From contig CM070910.1 in NCBI GenBank assembly GCA_036417435.1, positions 12,093,501 to 12,157,500 on the forward strand: DNA of 64,000 nt, given 5' to 3'. Under the pieces are notes generated by a model. That model did no database searches. It saw nothing but the letters and a program-made list of their open reading frames with translations, and was not told the origin of the DNA. Shown here one piece after another: positions 44,745-55,425 of the stretch. Made by a program: the position numbers and the translations under genes. The stretch comes from Inia geoffrensis. Lineage: Eukaryota; Chordata; Mammalia; Artiodactyla; Iniidae. Each line of letters starts with the position of its first letter. Within the stretch, counting starts at the first letter, position 1.

Positions 44745-46840
44745 TTTGAAAATATTTCTATTTTACCAGTTTTTAAAGGAAAAGAAAGAAAGAAAAGAAA
44801 CATAATTGTTGTCTACTCTTTATGCCTCTGGAATCATCGGCGTTCTTCCTCACCTCCACCTTCCATCCCCTTCTCCCAAGAAGGGATGGGGAACTCTGTT
44901 TGCATATTTTCTTATTATTCCATGTCACTGTAATGAGAGTCTCAGCAAGCATACTTTCCCTTGTGGAATTCGCTAATAAAAACAGACAGCCAGTTTTAAA
45001 CAAGCAGCCCCGAGAATAGGAGACAAGCAGAAGTTGGGTGCAGGGAGCTGCTTTGCTTTTTACCTCTAGCCTCACAGATGGCCTTTTTTCATCATATGCT
45101 CTTAGCCCGCGGGGCCGTAAGAGAATTTATAAAGTAATTTTGGATCCTTTGAAATAAAGGGAGCCAATTTGTCACAAACTTTTGACAATTTCTTTGTTCA
45201 AGTATTGATACAATTTCCTACAGCAAGAGGAGATTATCAATTTGTGCAGAGTCCTACCTGGACCTGAAATTCAACTGAGAAAGACACCCTCCCCTGATGA
45301 CTCTCATTAACCAGCAGTGCTCCCGTTGCTACCTGCTTGCACAGAAACCCGAAGGCACTCCCGGTTTACCTACTGCAGGAGGAAGTGGTTGAGAAATCCA
45401 TCTTCTTTTCAGTGTGATGAGGTCATGAGAAACAAGCCGTCCTGAGGAAGTGCTAGAGGTACTTCTGTGTCTCCCCAGCATCATCCCAGGGGCAAGCTGA
45501 ACAGAGGGGTGATTGATGGGCAGGGGTGGAGACCTGCTGTTAGCGCATCCGCCTACCAGCTCCTGTGAAAATGAGCCAGGGAACAAGCAATAAGTCTAAG
45601 AGTCACCCAAGTGCTTCACAGCCTCACGGCCCACCACCCTCAGCCCCTTCCCCGCCTGCTACCCCCAAGGAAAGTTAAATGTTGTCCCTATTTCATTTCC
45701 AATCCAACACAATTCCATTAAAAAAAAACAAAAAAACAAAAAAACAACTTACTAGTGGGGCAACACCCCTCCCCCCGCCCCCCCAAAAAAATCCAGAGAA
45801 TGATTCCACGCTACCCTGACTCCGGCCCTTTAGCCACCCACCTCGCCATTGTGATGCCCTCCCAGATGAACTCCTCCTCTATCCTGCCTCCTGCCTCAGT
45901 CAGTAGCATCCCTGTTTCCCAAGCTGCGGGGAGCCGCCTTTGACCTCTCCTGCCCTTCACTCCCACAGCCATTTGGTCTCCAGTCTTCACCTTGTTACCT
46001 CCTAGACAGTTTCCAATCCTCTCTTCCTGTCCACCACCACACCCAGCAGTGCTGCCCAAAGAGTTGCAGCCAACTCCCAGTAATGCTCTCATGCTTCAGG
46101 ACCCGGCAGAAATGGCATCTGTCTGAGCATCTCCTAGCGGCCGTCTGGGTGGAACCAGCTCTATGCTTCCCAAGCATTAGGCCTCTTGCTCCCTCACCAT
46201 TGCCTCCTCCCCAATGGGACAGTGGACCTTGGTTGGGGAGGGCCGGTCGGAGGTGTCCTGGTAACTGGCCAGGGACTTGGAACATCCCAGGCACTACAGG
46301 CCCTCGCTCCACAGGGGGACATCTGTTTCCTCAGTGGAGCTCCGTTCAACTCTTGCTGTGCACACACCTTTTGCAAAGCCCCGTTCAGTGATATGGCAAC
46401 TAAATGCTTTGCCCTCGGGGGCAAGAATCTCCTCTTTTTTTTCCTTCTGTCACGTTAGATTCCTCTGTTAATATGTCAAACATAACTGGGTTCTGAAAAT
46501 CTCCGTTCTCCTCTCCTCTGTCATCCGGGAGCTGGCGACTGATAACTGCCTCACCGTCTCAGGCTGCTTGGCTTCTTCCCCTGAGGGTGGAGATAAAGAA
46601 GGCTGTCAGAACTCTTCAGGGATGCCAACTCTTGCCCTCACCCTCTGCCTGCCAGAAGATGGTACATGGTCCACAGAGGCTCCCCTTCCCTAAAAATTCA
46701 ACCCACTTCCTTTCTTGGCCAGATCACCCTCCATCATCCCAGATGTGGTCACACTGAAAATGTCCATAAAGCTCTGACTGGCACACATTTTCAAGGGAAG
46801 TGGACAGAGACATAATGGGAGGAGAAGGGGCCCCTTCTTA
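44745..46840. other. unique sequence; one A/C-rich low-complexity patch
   Basis: An A/C patch lies at 45720-45790, with AAAAAACAAAAAAAC followed by CCCCCCGCCCCCCC. A possible L2 trace occurs near 46080-46170. No gene is recognised. Confidence 0.4.
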
Positions 46841-46844
46841 CACT

Positions 46845-46990
46845 AGCCCGGCGACCCCAGGAAATGACTTACCCCTCCGTGTCGCCGTCGCCTCCTGTGT
46901 AAAATGAGGATAATGATAGGTTTTACCTGACGGAATCGTATGGGGATCAAACGAGTCTGTATTTGTAAAGCGCACAGTAAGCTCTATCTA
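46845..46990 (+). repeat. MIR-like ancient SINE remnant
   Basis: CTGTGTAAAATGAGGATAAT, then GGATCAAACGAGTCTGTATT and TGTAAAGCGCACAGTAAGC, correspond to the MIR 3' half. CpGs are retained at several positions. Confidence 0.75.
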
Positions 46991-47279
46991 AGTGTTTTAC
47001 AAGCTAAAAACAGCTGCGGGATTTCTCTTATCCTGACGCTTTCTTTTACTTCAGCATATTTTCAAACAGGAAGAATACACAATAAGCGGCACAGTGTGGG
47101 CGCCGCCCAGCGTTGGGGGTCTTGACTGCTCTTTGATGCACTGATGTCTGAATTCATATTAATACAGCCCTGGCCACTCTGTGAAACAACACGGATGATT
47201 TTAGCACAAAACCAGCACTGCACGAAGAAACCCAACCACGCACTAACCTGACGGGAGAAAAGTCACAGATTGATGATAT

Positions 47280-47715
47280 ACTAACATTTCTTGAGCACTT
47301 AGTCTGCGCCAAGCAATAGCATCAGGGCTTTAATTTATTTCACTTGCATCTTGTAACCACCTAATGAGGTAGGTAACACTATTAGCCCATTTCACAGATG
47401 AGCCATAACTTGGGGTTTTTGTTGTTTTGTTTTTTGGGTTTCTTTTTGCGGTACGCGGGCCTCTCACTGTTGTGGCCCCTCCCCTTGCGGAACACAGGCT
47501 CCGGACGCGCAGGCTCAGCGGCCACGGCTCACGGGCCCAGCCGCTCCCCGGCATGTGGGATCTTCCCGGACCGGGGCACGAGCCCGTGTCCCCTGCATCG
47601 GCAGGCGGACTCTCAACCACTGCGCCACCAGGGGAGCCCCATAACTTGGGGTTTCAAAAGGAGAAGCAGCCTGCCGTGGTCACAAAGCTAGTGGTCAGCT
47701 GACCCAGAGTAGATG
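47280..47715 (-). repeat. MIR-like remnant, split by a SINE
   Basis: The left part has TTCTTGAGCACTTAGTCTGC, CCTAATGAGGTAGGTAACAC and CCCATTTCACAGATGAG. After the SINE it resumes with GTCACAAAGCTAGTGGTCAG. Together they follow the reversed MIR. Confidence 0.75.
47419..47638 (-). mobile_element. CHR-type SINE, type A, inside a MIR
   Basis: CCATAACTTGGGGTTT at 47403-47418 and 47639-47654 is a perfect 16-bp target duplication. The tail is not pure poly-A: its complement contains T-runs interrupted by G (TTGTTGTTTTG, TTTTTTGGGTTTC), so it has decayed or was GC-interrupted. Confidence 0.96.
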
Positions 47716-48580
47716 GGCCTCACCACCAATCATATGGGGGGGGAGACAGGACTCTGTTTTATTAATGAACTCCTTTCTATTTTGAAAATACAGTTCATGC
47801 TTTCTAACTTAATTGGCATCATAACGACATGGATGCTCATCAAATATTGCCTGTTGATGATTATGATGACCTCGCGCTCAGCCACACTGGGAAGCTGGCC
47901 ACGGCCTTCCTTGTTCCTTCCTCACCTCTCCCCTAGGCCCAGGACAGAAGTCACACAACAAACATCTGCCAGCTGTTGCTAAGGGCTTAAGCTGTGAGCT
48001 GAACTTTCTTGGGAGATATTTGTGCTTTAATTGTAAAATGGATAACGCCTTCAAGAAGCAAAGGAATGATGCCACATGATAGATCTCAGACACCTGTACA
48101 AGGGCACCTCCCCTCCCCGGAGCCCTTCAGTCACCCCAACAGATTGACCCTGATGGTACAAGTTTGTATGAGAAAACACTGTGACTGTCACTAATTCCCT
48201 TCCTGGCGAGACCTTGACCTGTTTGTTGTGGTTGTTGCTTTTGTTTGTTTGTTTGTTTGTTTTACTGCAAAGTATACTCGGTTGTAAACTGTATCTATTT
48301 CCTCAGTTGGTGTGAATTCTGACTTGAGCCAGTTCAGGCTAGCTTCATGAAACAAGAACCAGCAAAGCATATAAACTCGGGGAATTGCTACATGGAGAGA
48401 AGCAGATCAGGGTCGCCCAGATGCAAAGGTGACATGAAAGGTTACCTTTGTAAGGCATATAATACGAGCTCAATGCCTGAGTTAATATAAAATGTGGGGA
48501 CAGGTACAGAAATCTAATTGTCTTTCCTTTTCCATAATTGGTCTCAATTTAAGTTCATCAGCCCCCATTTCCAGTTTGTA
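47716..48580. other. unique sequence with a short (GTTT)n run
   Basis: A run of about six GTTT units lies near 48236-48262. No gene or other repeat is recognised. Confidence 0.5.
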
Positions 48581-48870
48581 GTTGTACTCGTTTGCTAAGG
48601 CTGCCCTAAAAAATGTCCACAAACTGGGTGGCTTTAAACAACAGAAACTTCTTATTGTCTCGTAGTCCTGGAGGCCAGAAGTCTGAAATCAGAGTGTCTG
48701 CAGGACCATGGTCTCTGCGAAGGCTCGAGGGGAGAATCTGTTCCATGCCTCTCTCGTAGGTTCTGGTGGTTGCCTGTAATCCTCGGACTTCCGGGGCTTG
48801 TAGGAACATCACTCCCATCTCTGCCTCTGTTGTCACGTGGAATCTCCCATTGGGTCTCTCTCTTCTTTTT

Positions 48871-49047
48871 CTTCTTGTTTTTTAATGATTTGGTTTTTTG
48901 GTTTGTTTTTGGGGGGTTTTTTTGTTTTTGTTTTTGTTTTTTGGCCACACAACACAGCTTGTGGGACCTTAGTTCCCGGATCAGGGATTGAACCTGGGCC
49001 CTTGGCAATGAGAGCGCAGAGTGCTAATAACTGCACCACCAATTCCC
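48871..49047 (-). mobile_element. CHR-type SINE, type C
   Basis: Reverse copy. The tail is a long T/G-interrupted tract (TTTTTTTGTTTTTGTTTTTG) before TGGCCACACAACACAGC, and the head ends GCACCACCAATTCCC. The flanks share TCTCTTCTTTTT. Confidence 0.85.
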
Positions 49048-49059
49048 TTTTCTCTTCTT

Positions 49060-49417
49060 TTTTTTTTTTTTTTTTTTAATTTATTTCTTTATTTTTGTCT
49101 GCGTTGGGTCTTCGTTGCTGCGCACAGGCTTTCTCTAGTTGCGACGAGCGGGGACTACTCTTTGTCACGGTGCGCGGGCTTCTTGTTGCGGTGGCTTCTC
49201 TTGTTGCCGAGCACAGGCTCTAGGTGTGTGGACTTCAGTAGTTGTGGCACACGGATTCAGTAGCTGTGGCTCGCAGGCTCTAGAGGGCAGGCTCAGTAGT
49301 TGTGGCGCACGGGTTTAGTTGCTCCAAGGCATGTGGGGACTTCCTGGATCAGGGCTCGAACCCGTGTCCCCTGCATTGGCAGGCGAATTCTTAACCACTG
49401 TGCCACCAGGGAAACCC
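49060..49417 (-). mobile_element. CHR-type SINE, type B
   Basis: Reverse copy beginning with a T-run and TTTATTTCTTTATTTTTG and ending CACCAGGGAAACCC. It abuts the type C copy, separated only by T-rich sequence. Its head points towards the next SINE. Confidence 0.93.
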
Positions 49418-49445
49418 TCTTCTCCTCTTCTTAAAGGAACACCAG

Positions 49446-49655
49446 GGCTTCCCTGGTGGCACAGTGGTTGAGAGTCCGCCTGCCAATGCAGGGGACGTGG
49501 GTTTGTGCCCTGGTCCGGAAGGATCCCACGTGCCGTGGAGCGGCTGGGCCCGTGAGCCATGGCCACTGAGCCTGCGCGTCTGCAGCCTGTGCTCCACGAC
49601 GGGAGAGGCCACAGCAGTGAGAGGCCCGCGTACCGCAAAAAAAAAAAAAAAAAAA
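49446..49655 (+). mobile_element. CHR-type SINE, type A
   Basis: Full length with GTACCGC and a 20-base A tail. AAAGGAACACCAG (49433-49445) and AAAGGGACACCAG (49656-49668) form the target duplication, made from the MLT1 sequence. Its head lies about 29 bp from the head of the inverted type B SINE. Confidence 0.96.
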
Positions 49656-49809
49656 AAAGGGACACCAGTCATATTGGATTAGAGCCTACCCTAATGACCT
49701 CATCTCAGCTTGATTACCTCTGCAAAGACCATCTTTCCAATAAGGTCACATTTACAGGTACCAGGCCTTCAACATATCTTTTGAGGAGACATGATTCAAT
49801 GCAGAACAG

Positions 49810-50627
49810 TTGTGGAAAAAGAAATCTCACCCCCAAAGAAATTCAGTCCCTTCCGGCTTAAAGATCCAATCTCTTTCTGATATTTAGTTTTCCTCAGTTC
49901 CTGATCACTTTTCTTCTTCTCTCTAGACGTAAGTAAGTTCCAGGAGAAGGCTGGGTGTGTGTCAGGCCAGTGCTCTCGAGAAGCAGGGCCAAGCCGGCCT
50001 GGGTGAGGGATGCGCTTGGCAGACTTGCCCCAGAGTCCTCTCCGAGTCTGTCTTGCCTGGACCTGGGCATCGACCTTGGTCTTTGTAGCAAACACTGCCA
50101 TCACCCGTCCCACCATGGACTTCCATCAATAGGACTCCACAGACTGTGTCCTCCTTCTCTCAACTGGGAGGCCTCCCCCCCCTCTGCCAGGCTATTTTCA
50201 GCCCAGCTCTGTGCTTTGCTTTGAGGAATAGACAGATTTTGGAAGTCCCCTTCCACCGCACTTGGGGCCCTTGGGCACACAGGACTTGAGAGCTGTCCTC
50301 TGGCTATCAGTCTAGCTTTTTATTTCTCTTTTTCAGTTCACTGCTCCACTAGATGGGGGCTTCCCAAAGTTTCTGTGGGCTAAACCGGAGGGACACGCTT
50401 GGGGATCCCCAAGCTTTTCTCTGGTTTATTTTTTGCCCATCCCCAGGGACAAGGCCCAAGGGTCAGAGGGCAGAACCCCACACAGCATTTCTCATCCTGC
50501 CTTTATCCCAGCTCCACACCAGCTCAGCCCCAGCCCAGGAAAGGTGTTTCTCTGCTCTGTGTGTGCAGATGGCCCTTAAGATATCAGACATGCTTCTCTA
50601 TTCTACAGTTTTCCTTGGAAATGTCCC
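49810..50627. other. unique sequence, no gene recognised
   Basis: Mixed composition without SINE or L1. Plus-strand frames at 49955-50224 and 50353-50716 show no domains, and the latter reads into the next SINE. Confidence 0.4.
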
Positions 50628-50640
50628 AAACCAACAGTCT

Positions 50641-50803
50641 CTTTTTTTTTTTTTTTTTTAATTTCTTGGCCACACCCTGCAGCGTGTGGGATCTTACTTC
50701 CCTGACTAGGGATTGAACCCATGCCCCCTGCAGTGGAAGTGTGGAGTCTTAACCACTGGACCGCCAGGGAGGTCGCCCCCAACCTTTTTTTTTTTTTTTT
50801 TTT
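50641..50803 (-). mobile_element. CHR-type SINE, type C, with extra poly-T beside its head
   Basis: AAACCAACAGTCT (50628-50640) and AAACCAACAGTTT (50804-50816) are the target duplication. Between them lie a T-run (the SINE's own tail), the body with TTGGCCACACCCTGCAGC, the head CCGCCAGGGAGGTC, and then CGCCCCCAACC followed by a second run of 19 T before the right duplication. The second run lies on the 5' side of the SINE and is not explained by a normal tail. Confidence 0.92.
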
Positions 50804-51179
50804 AAACCAACAGTTTCATTCTTGACGTTTTGCTTCTGGAGATAAAGGAACAGCTTATATTGGACTAACCCTTCTGATGCAAACAGCTAGCAGGAAATCC
50901 AGATGAGCACACACTCACATGCTTGGGAGTCATCAAAGAGCTGCCCAGACACTGAAGTCTTAGACCAAAATCCCTGAGAAAAGGGAATTTTGGAGAGAGG
51001 AGCACAATGTTTGGATTCCTTTTCCCCTTGAGGCATTTTCCACTCACTAAGCTGCCAAGACAGCCAGAGAGAAGGTATCTGCTGTGATAAGGATCCCATA
51101 AAGGTCTGGTATCCAGAATATATATAAACGTTGATGAATCAATTAATTTAAAAAAAAAAAAAAAAAAAAAGTAAAAGTC

Positions 51180-51508
51180 GGACTTCCCTGATGGCGCAGT
51201 AGTTAAAAATCTGCCTGCCAATGTAGGGAACAGGGGTTCGATTCCTGGTCTGGGAAGATCCCACATGCCTCAGAGCAACTAAGCCCGTGCGCCACAACTA
51301 CTGAGCCTGCACTCTGGAGCCCGCAAGCCACAATTACTGAGCCTGCGCTCTAGAGCCCGTGCTATGCAACAAGAGAAGCCACCGCAATGAGAAGCCCACG
51401 CCCCACAACGAAGAGTAGTCCCTGCTCGCTGCCACTAGAGAAAGCCCACGGGCAGCAACGAAGACCCAACATAGCCAACAATAAATAAATGAATAAATAA
51501 ATTTACAT
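51180..51508 (+). mobile_element. CHR-type SINE, type B
   Basis: Head GGACTTCCCTGATGGCGCAG, three CACAACTACTGAGCC-type modules and an AATAAATAAATGAATAAATA tail. TAAAAGTC on the left and TAAAAAGTC on the right are the likely target duplication. A 20-base A-run lies just upstream (51151-51170) and belongs to the host sequence. Confidence 0.92.
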
Positions 51509-51672
51509 TAAAAAGTCATTGCAATTGAAAAATAGGCAAAAGATTTACTATACAATAGAAGATATTCAAACAGCTAATAAACACTTGAAAAGATGCTCCA
51601 CCTCAGGCATAAGGCCACAGAGACCCCATTACGAACCCTCCAAATGGCTAAAATTAAAAAGACGATAATATT

Positions 51673-51879
51673 GGGCTTCCCTGGTGGCGCAGTGGTTGAG
51701 AGTCCGCCTGCCAATGCAAGGGACACGGGTTCGTGCCCCGGTCCGGGAAGATCCTACATGCCGCGGAGGGTCTGGGCCCGTGAGCCATGGCCGCTGAGCC
51801 TGCACGTCCGGAGCCTGTGCTCCGCAACAGGAGAGGTCACAGCAAGTGAGAGCCCTGCGTACTGCAAAAAAAAACAAAA
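51673..51879 (+). mobile_element. CHR-type SINE, type A
   Basis: Flanked by GACGATAATAT (51661-51671) and AACGATAATAT (51880-51890). The tail GCGTACTGC plus A-run contains one C interruption. Confidence 0.95.
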
Positions 51880-52618
51880 AACGATAATATCAAGTGTCAG
51901 CAAGGACATGCGTGAGTCTCATAAATTGCTGGTGGGAGTGTAAATTCATACAAACACTTTGGAAAAACTTTTTGACAATAACCACAAAAGCAATAGCTGC
52001 AATGACCCAGCAATTTTTCCCCAGTCTATACACCTAACAAAAATGCACTTAGAATGTACACAGTGTGGGTGTAAGAATGTAGCATCATTACTTGTATGAA
52101 ATAGACCAAATGAGAAACAATTCAAATGTCCCTCATCAGTAGAATGGATAAATCAAGTGTGGTATATTTATATTATGGAATACTGTACAGCATAGTAAAT
52201 TAATCAACTCATGTATGAATCTTACAAACGTGATGTTGAGAGAAAGAAGGCAGACATAAATTAATAGGTACTAGGTGGTTCCAATTATATAAAGTTCAAA
52301 AATAGGTGAAACTATGGTGTAGGAGTCAGGAGAGTGGTTACCTTGGTGACTGTGAAGGGCAGGGAGAAGGGAGGAATTCTGGGAATGTTCTATTTCTTGA
52401 ACTGGACTGTGGTTCCACAGGTGTGTTTATTTGAGTAAACCCACAAAACTGTAACTTATGTCCAGTGCATTTTCTGTATTTATGAAACTGTAATAAAAAT
52501 GTTGTTTAAACAAACATTTCTCACATAGACTCTTAAGATTGAAATTTAGAGCTATCACTCCTAGTACATCTCGTCTTTGTGTAAAACAGGATATAAGCAT
52601 CATTAAGGCTGAAATTGT

Positions 52619-52930
52619 GGGGCTTCCCTGGTAGTGCAGTGGTTAAGAATCCACCTGCCAATGCAGGAGACACGGGTTTGAGCCCTGGTCCGGGAAGATC
52701 CCACATGCCGCGGAGCAACTAAGCCCGTGTGCATCACAACGACTGAGCCTGGGCTCTAGAGCCCGTGGGCCACAACTACTGAGCCCGTGTGCCACAACTA
52801 CTGAAGCCTGTGTGCCTAGAGCCCACACACCACAACGAAGAGTAGCCCCCGCTCATCGCAACTAGAGGAAGCCGTGCACAGCAACAAAGACCCAACGCAG
52901 CCAAAAATAAATAAATAATAATTTTTAAAA
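52619..52930 (+). mobile_element. CHR-type SINE, type B
   Basis: Complete head GGGGCTTCCCTGGTAGTGCAG and a AATAAATAAATAATAATTTTT tail. The body carries the insertion GTGTGCATCACAACG in the first module. I find no clear flanking duplication. Confidence 0.92.
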
Positions 52931-53220
52931 GATAGACATTACTTTTTAGGTCTAATAATTAGACCGGGTAATATTTGCCTTCAGGCAAGTCGTGCTCAAG
53001 TTGATCACCTTCAAGTTGAAAGTCTTGAGGTGGGATTCATAAACCACCCCACCTTCTCGAGCTCACCTCTAGACTTTACTTGTTTTAATTAGGTACGAAT
53101 ATTCTTTAATTTCTCCTAGAGTCAATCAACAAAGGAATTATTCTTCCGTGAAAAACAGACTTTACCTCGCAGTGTTTTTTGTTTTTGTTTTTCAGTTTGG
53201 AGAATACAAAGACAGCACGT

Positions 53221-53448
53221 TTTTTTTGTTTTTTTTGTTTTTTTTTTTTTTTTTGCGGTACGCGGGCCTCTCACTGCTATGGTCTCTCCCGTTGCGAAGT
53301 ACAGGCTCCGGACGCGCAGGCTCAGCGGCCATGGCTCACGGGCGCAGCCGCTCCGCGGTATGTGGGATCCTCCCAGACCGGTGCACAAACCCGCGTCCCC
53401 CGCATCGGCAGGTGGACTCTCAACCACTGTGCCACCAGGGAAGCCCCC
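53221..53448 (-). mobile_element. CHR-type SINE, type A
   Basis: Reverse copy with a T-run interrupted by two G (TTTTTGTTTTTTTTG). GACAGCACGT (53211-53220) and GACAGCACAT (53449-53458) are the target duplication. The plus-strand frames at 53148-53591 are SINE translations. Confidence 0.95.
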
Positions 53449-53660
53449 GACAGCACATTTTGCTCGAGGCCGAGGATCATCACTCCTCCTACAGACGCCC
53501 GGATCTTTCTTGTCTCGTAAACTTACTTTCCTTTGTACCACTCACTCCTTTGCCACTTAGAACCCTCCTGGCATTGTCAGCTGCCATTTAATACTGTATC
53601 CCATCTTGGCCACAGGGACTGTAGCATCCTGAAAGGCAGAACGCACCTCACACTACTTTT

Positions 53661-54019
53661 TTTTTTATATATAAATTTATCTTTTTTTTTTTTTGGCTGC
53701 GTTGGGTCTTCATTGCCGTGCACGGGCTTTCTCTAGTTGAGGCGATTGAGGGCTACTCTTCATTGTGGTGCGCGGACTTCTCATTGCAGTGGCTTCTCTC
53801 GTTGCGGAGCACGGGCTCTAGGCGCGCAGGCTTCAGTAGTTGTGGCTAATGGGCTCTAGGCGCGCGGGCTCAGTAGTTGCGGCGCGCGGGCTTAGTAGTT
53901 GCGGCGCACGGGCTTAGTTACTCTGCGGCAGGTGGGATCTTCCCAGACCAGGGCTTGAACCCATGTCCCCTGCATTGGCAGGCGGATTCTTAACCACTGC
54001 ACCACCAGGGAAGTCCACG
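53661..54019 (-). mobile_element. CHR-type SINE, type B, with tandem modules
   Basis: Reverse copy with several repeats of a GGGCTTAGTAGTTGCGGCGC module at 53860-53920. Flanked by TCACACTACTTTT and TCACACTGCTTTT. Confidence 0.95.
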
Positions 54020-54203
54020 TCACACTGCTTTTTAAATGCCACCAGCCTTGGGGTGGTATCTTGTGCAGTCACTGCCTAGAATTATTAGCTGTCAGATGGA
54101 TAACAACCCATTTTTCCTCCCTAATCTGTGGAGGGGTGAGGAAGGAAGCGCAGGAACAGCCTTAGGTTAGTTGAATATTTTTAATATAAGAACTTGTCAC
54201 ACT

Positions 54204-54770
54204 GCATGGAAGTGACCTAAGTGCCCATCAACAGATGAATGGATAAAGAAGATGTGGTACATATATATACACACACACAATAAAATATTACTCAGCTACA
54301 AAAAAGAATGAAATAATGCCATTTGCAACAACACGGATGGACCTAGAGATTATCACACTAAGTGAAGTAAATCAGACAGAGAAAGACAAATATCATATGA
54401 TATCACTTATATGTGGAATCTAACTAAAAAATGATATAAATGAACTTATTTACAAAACAGAAACAGACTCACAGATTTTGAAAACAAACTTATGGATATC
54501 AAAGGGGAAATGAGGGGGAGGGATAAATTAGGAGCTTGGGATTAACATAGACACACTACTATATATAAAACAGAGAACCAACAAGGACCTACTGTATAGC
54601 ACAGGGAGCTCTATTTAATATTCTGCAATAACCTATATGAGAAAAGAATCTAAAAAAGAATGAATAGATGTATATGTATAACTGAATCACTTTGCTGGAC
54701 ACCTGAAACTAACAGAATATAGTAAATCAACTATACTTCAATTAAATAAACAGACAAACAAATAAATAAA
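54204..54770 (+). mobile_element. 5'-truncated L1 3' end
   Basis: It starts at GCATGGAAGTGACC, runs through CCCATCAACAGATGAATGG and ends CAACTATACTTCAATTAAAT with an AAATAAATAAATA tail. Its 3' UTR differs from the copies at 24.8 and 41.6 kb, so it is another L1 subfamily. The matching copies of AAGAACTTGTCACACT (54188-54203) and AAGAACTTGTCATACT (54923-54938) enclose this L1 together with the following SINE. Confidence 0.92.
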
Positions 54771-54772
54771 TA

Positions 54773-54922
54773 GGGACTTCCCTGGCGGTCCAGTGGTTAA
54801 GACTCCATGCTTCCACTGCAGGGGGCACAGGTTCAATCCCTGGTCGGGGAAGTAAGATCCTACACGCCATGCCGAGCAGAGCACGGCCAAAATAAATAAA
54901 TAAAAGTTAAAAAAAAAAAAAA
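54773..54922 (+). mobile_element. CHR-type SINE, type C, in the L1 tail
   Basis: Head GGACTTCCCTGGCGGTCCAG, GCAGAGCACGGCC end and a AATAAATAAATAAAAG tail. AAATAAATAAATA precedes and follows it, so it may have its own duplication inside the L1 A-rich tail. Confidence 0.93.
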
Positions 54923-55214
54923 AAGAACTTGTCATACTCAAGTGACTCCAGGTTTCATGACACAAACCTGATGCACCGACTCCCTGACAAGGAAAAGTGG
55001 CATAGCAGGGTGACACTGCTGTGGGGTGACACTGCTGCAGGGCAGCAGTCCCAAAGCAGGTGCAGTGCTGGGAGGAGGATACCAGGCACCAGTGGCACTG
55101 GCAGAGATGCGCTGAGCACACTCAGAGTTCCTCTCTGATGAGCAAAGCTCCCGGACCAACTCCTGGTTCTACTCCAGAATATCATTACGAATGACAGATG
55201 AGAGTTACGGGTTG

Positions 55215-55425
55215 TTACGATGTGCCAGGCATCCACAGAAGCATTTCACGTATGCTATCTAATCTTCAGTGCAACTCACAGAGGTAGAAACATCATTCTC
55301 CCTATTTTGCAGAAGAGACAACTAAAGCTAAGGGAGGGAAAGTAGCTTGTCCAAGTTTTCATGGCAGTAGAAATAATAAAGCCAGCATTCAAATCCAAGT
55401 CTCCTGACCTCTGAAGCAGGGTCTA
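55215..55425 (-). repeat. MIR-like ancient SINE remnant
   Basis: GATGTGCCAGGCATCC, TCAGTGCAACTCACAGAGGT, TATTTTGCAGAAGAGACAAC and TAGCTTGTCCAAGTTTTCAT form a nearly complete reversed MIR. Confidence 0.8.

Larger units (their letters stand above)
48583..49808 (-). mobile_element. MLT1-type MaLR LTR, inverted, split by three SINEs
   Basis: The left part begins TGTACTCGTTTGCTAAGG and continues AAACTGGGTGGCTTTAAACA and AGTCCTGGAGGCCAGAAG. The right part resumes GGACACCAGTCATATTGG, ATGACCTCATCTCAGC, CCAATAAGGTCACATTTAC and ends TGATTCAATGCAGAACA. Read in reverse complement this is the layout of an MLT1-class LTR of the non-coding MaLR group. Removing the three SINEs at 48871-49655 leaves a nearly continuous solo LTR of about 450 bp. 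Confidence 0.82.
51105..52505 (+). mobile_element. old L1 3' end, split by two SINEs
   Basis: Landmarks in order: GGTATCCAGAATATATATAA, AATAGGCAAAAGATTTAC, AATTGCTGGTGGGAGTG, CCCAGCAATTTTTCC, then the 3' UTR-like end near CTGTAATAAAAATG. The layout is that of an old L1M class. SINEs at 51180-51508 and 51673-51879 interrupt it. Confidence 0.8.
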
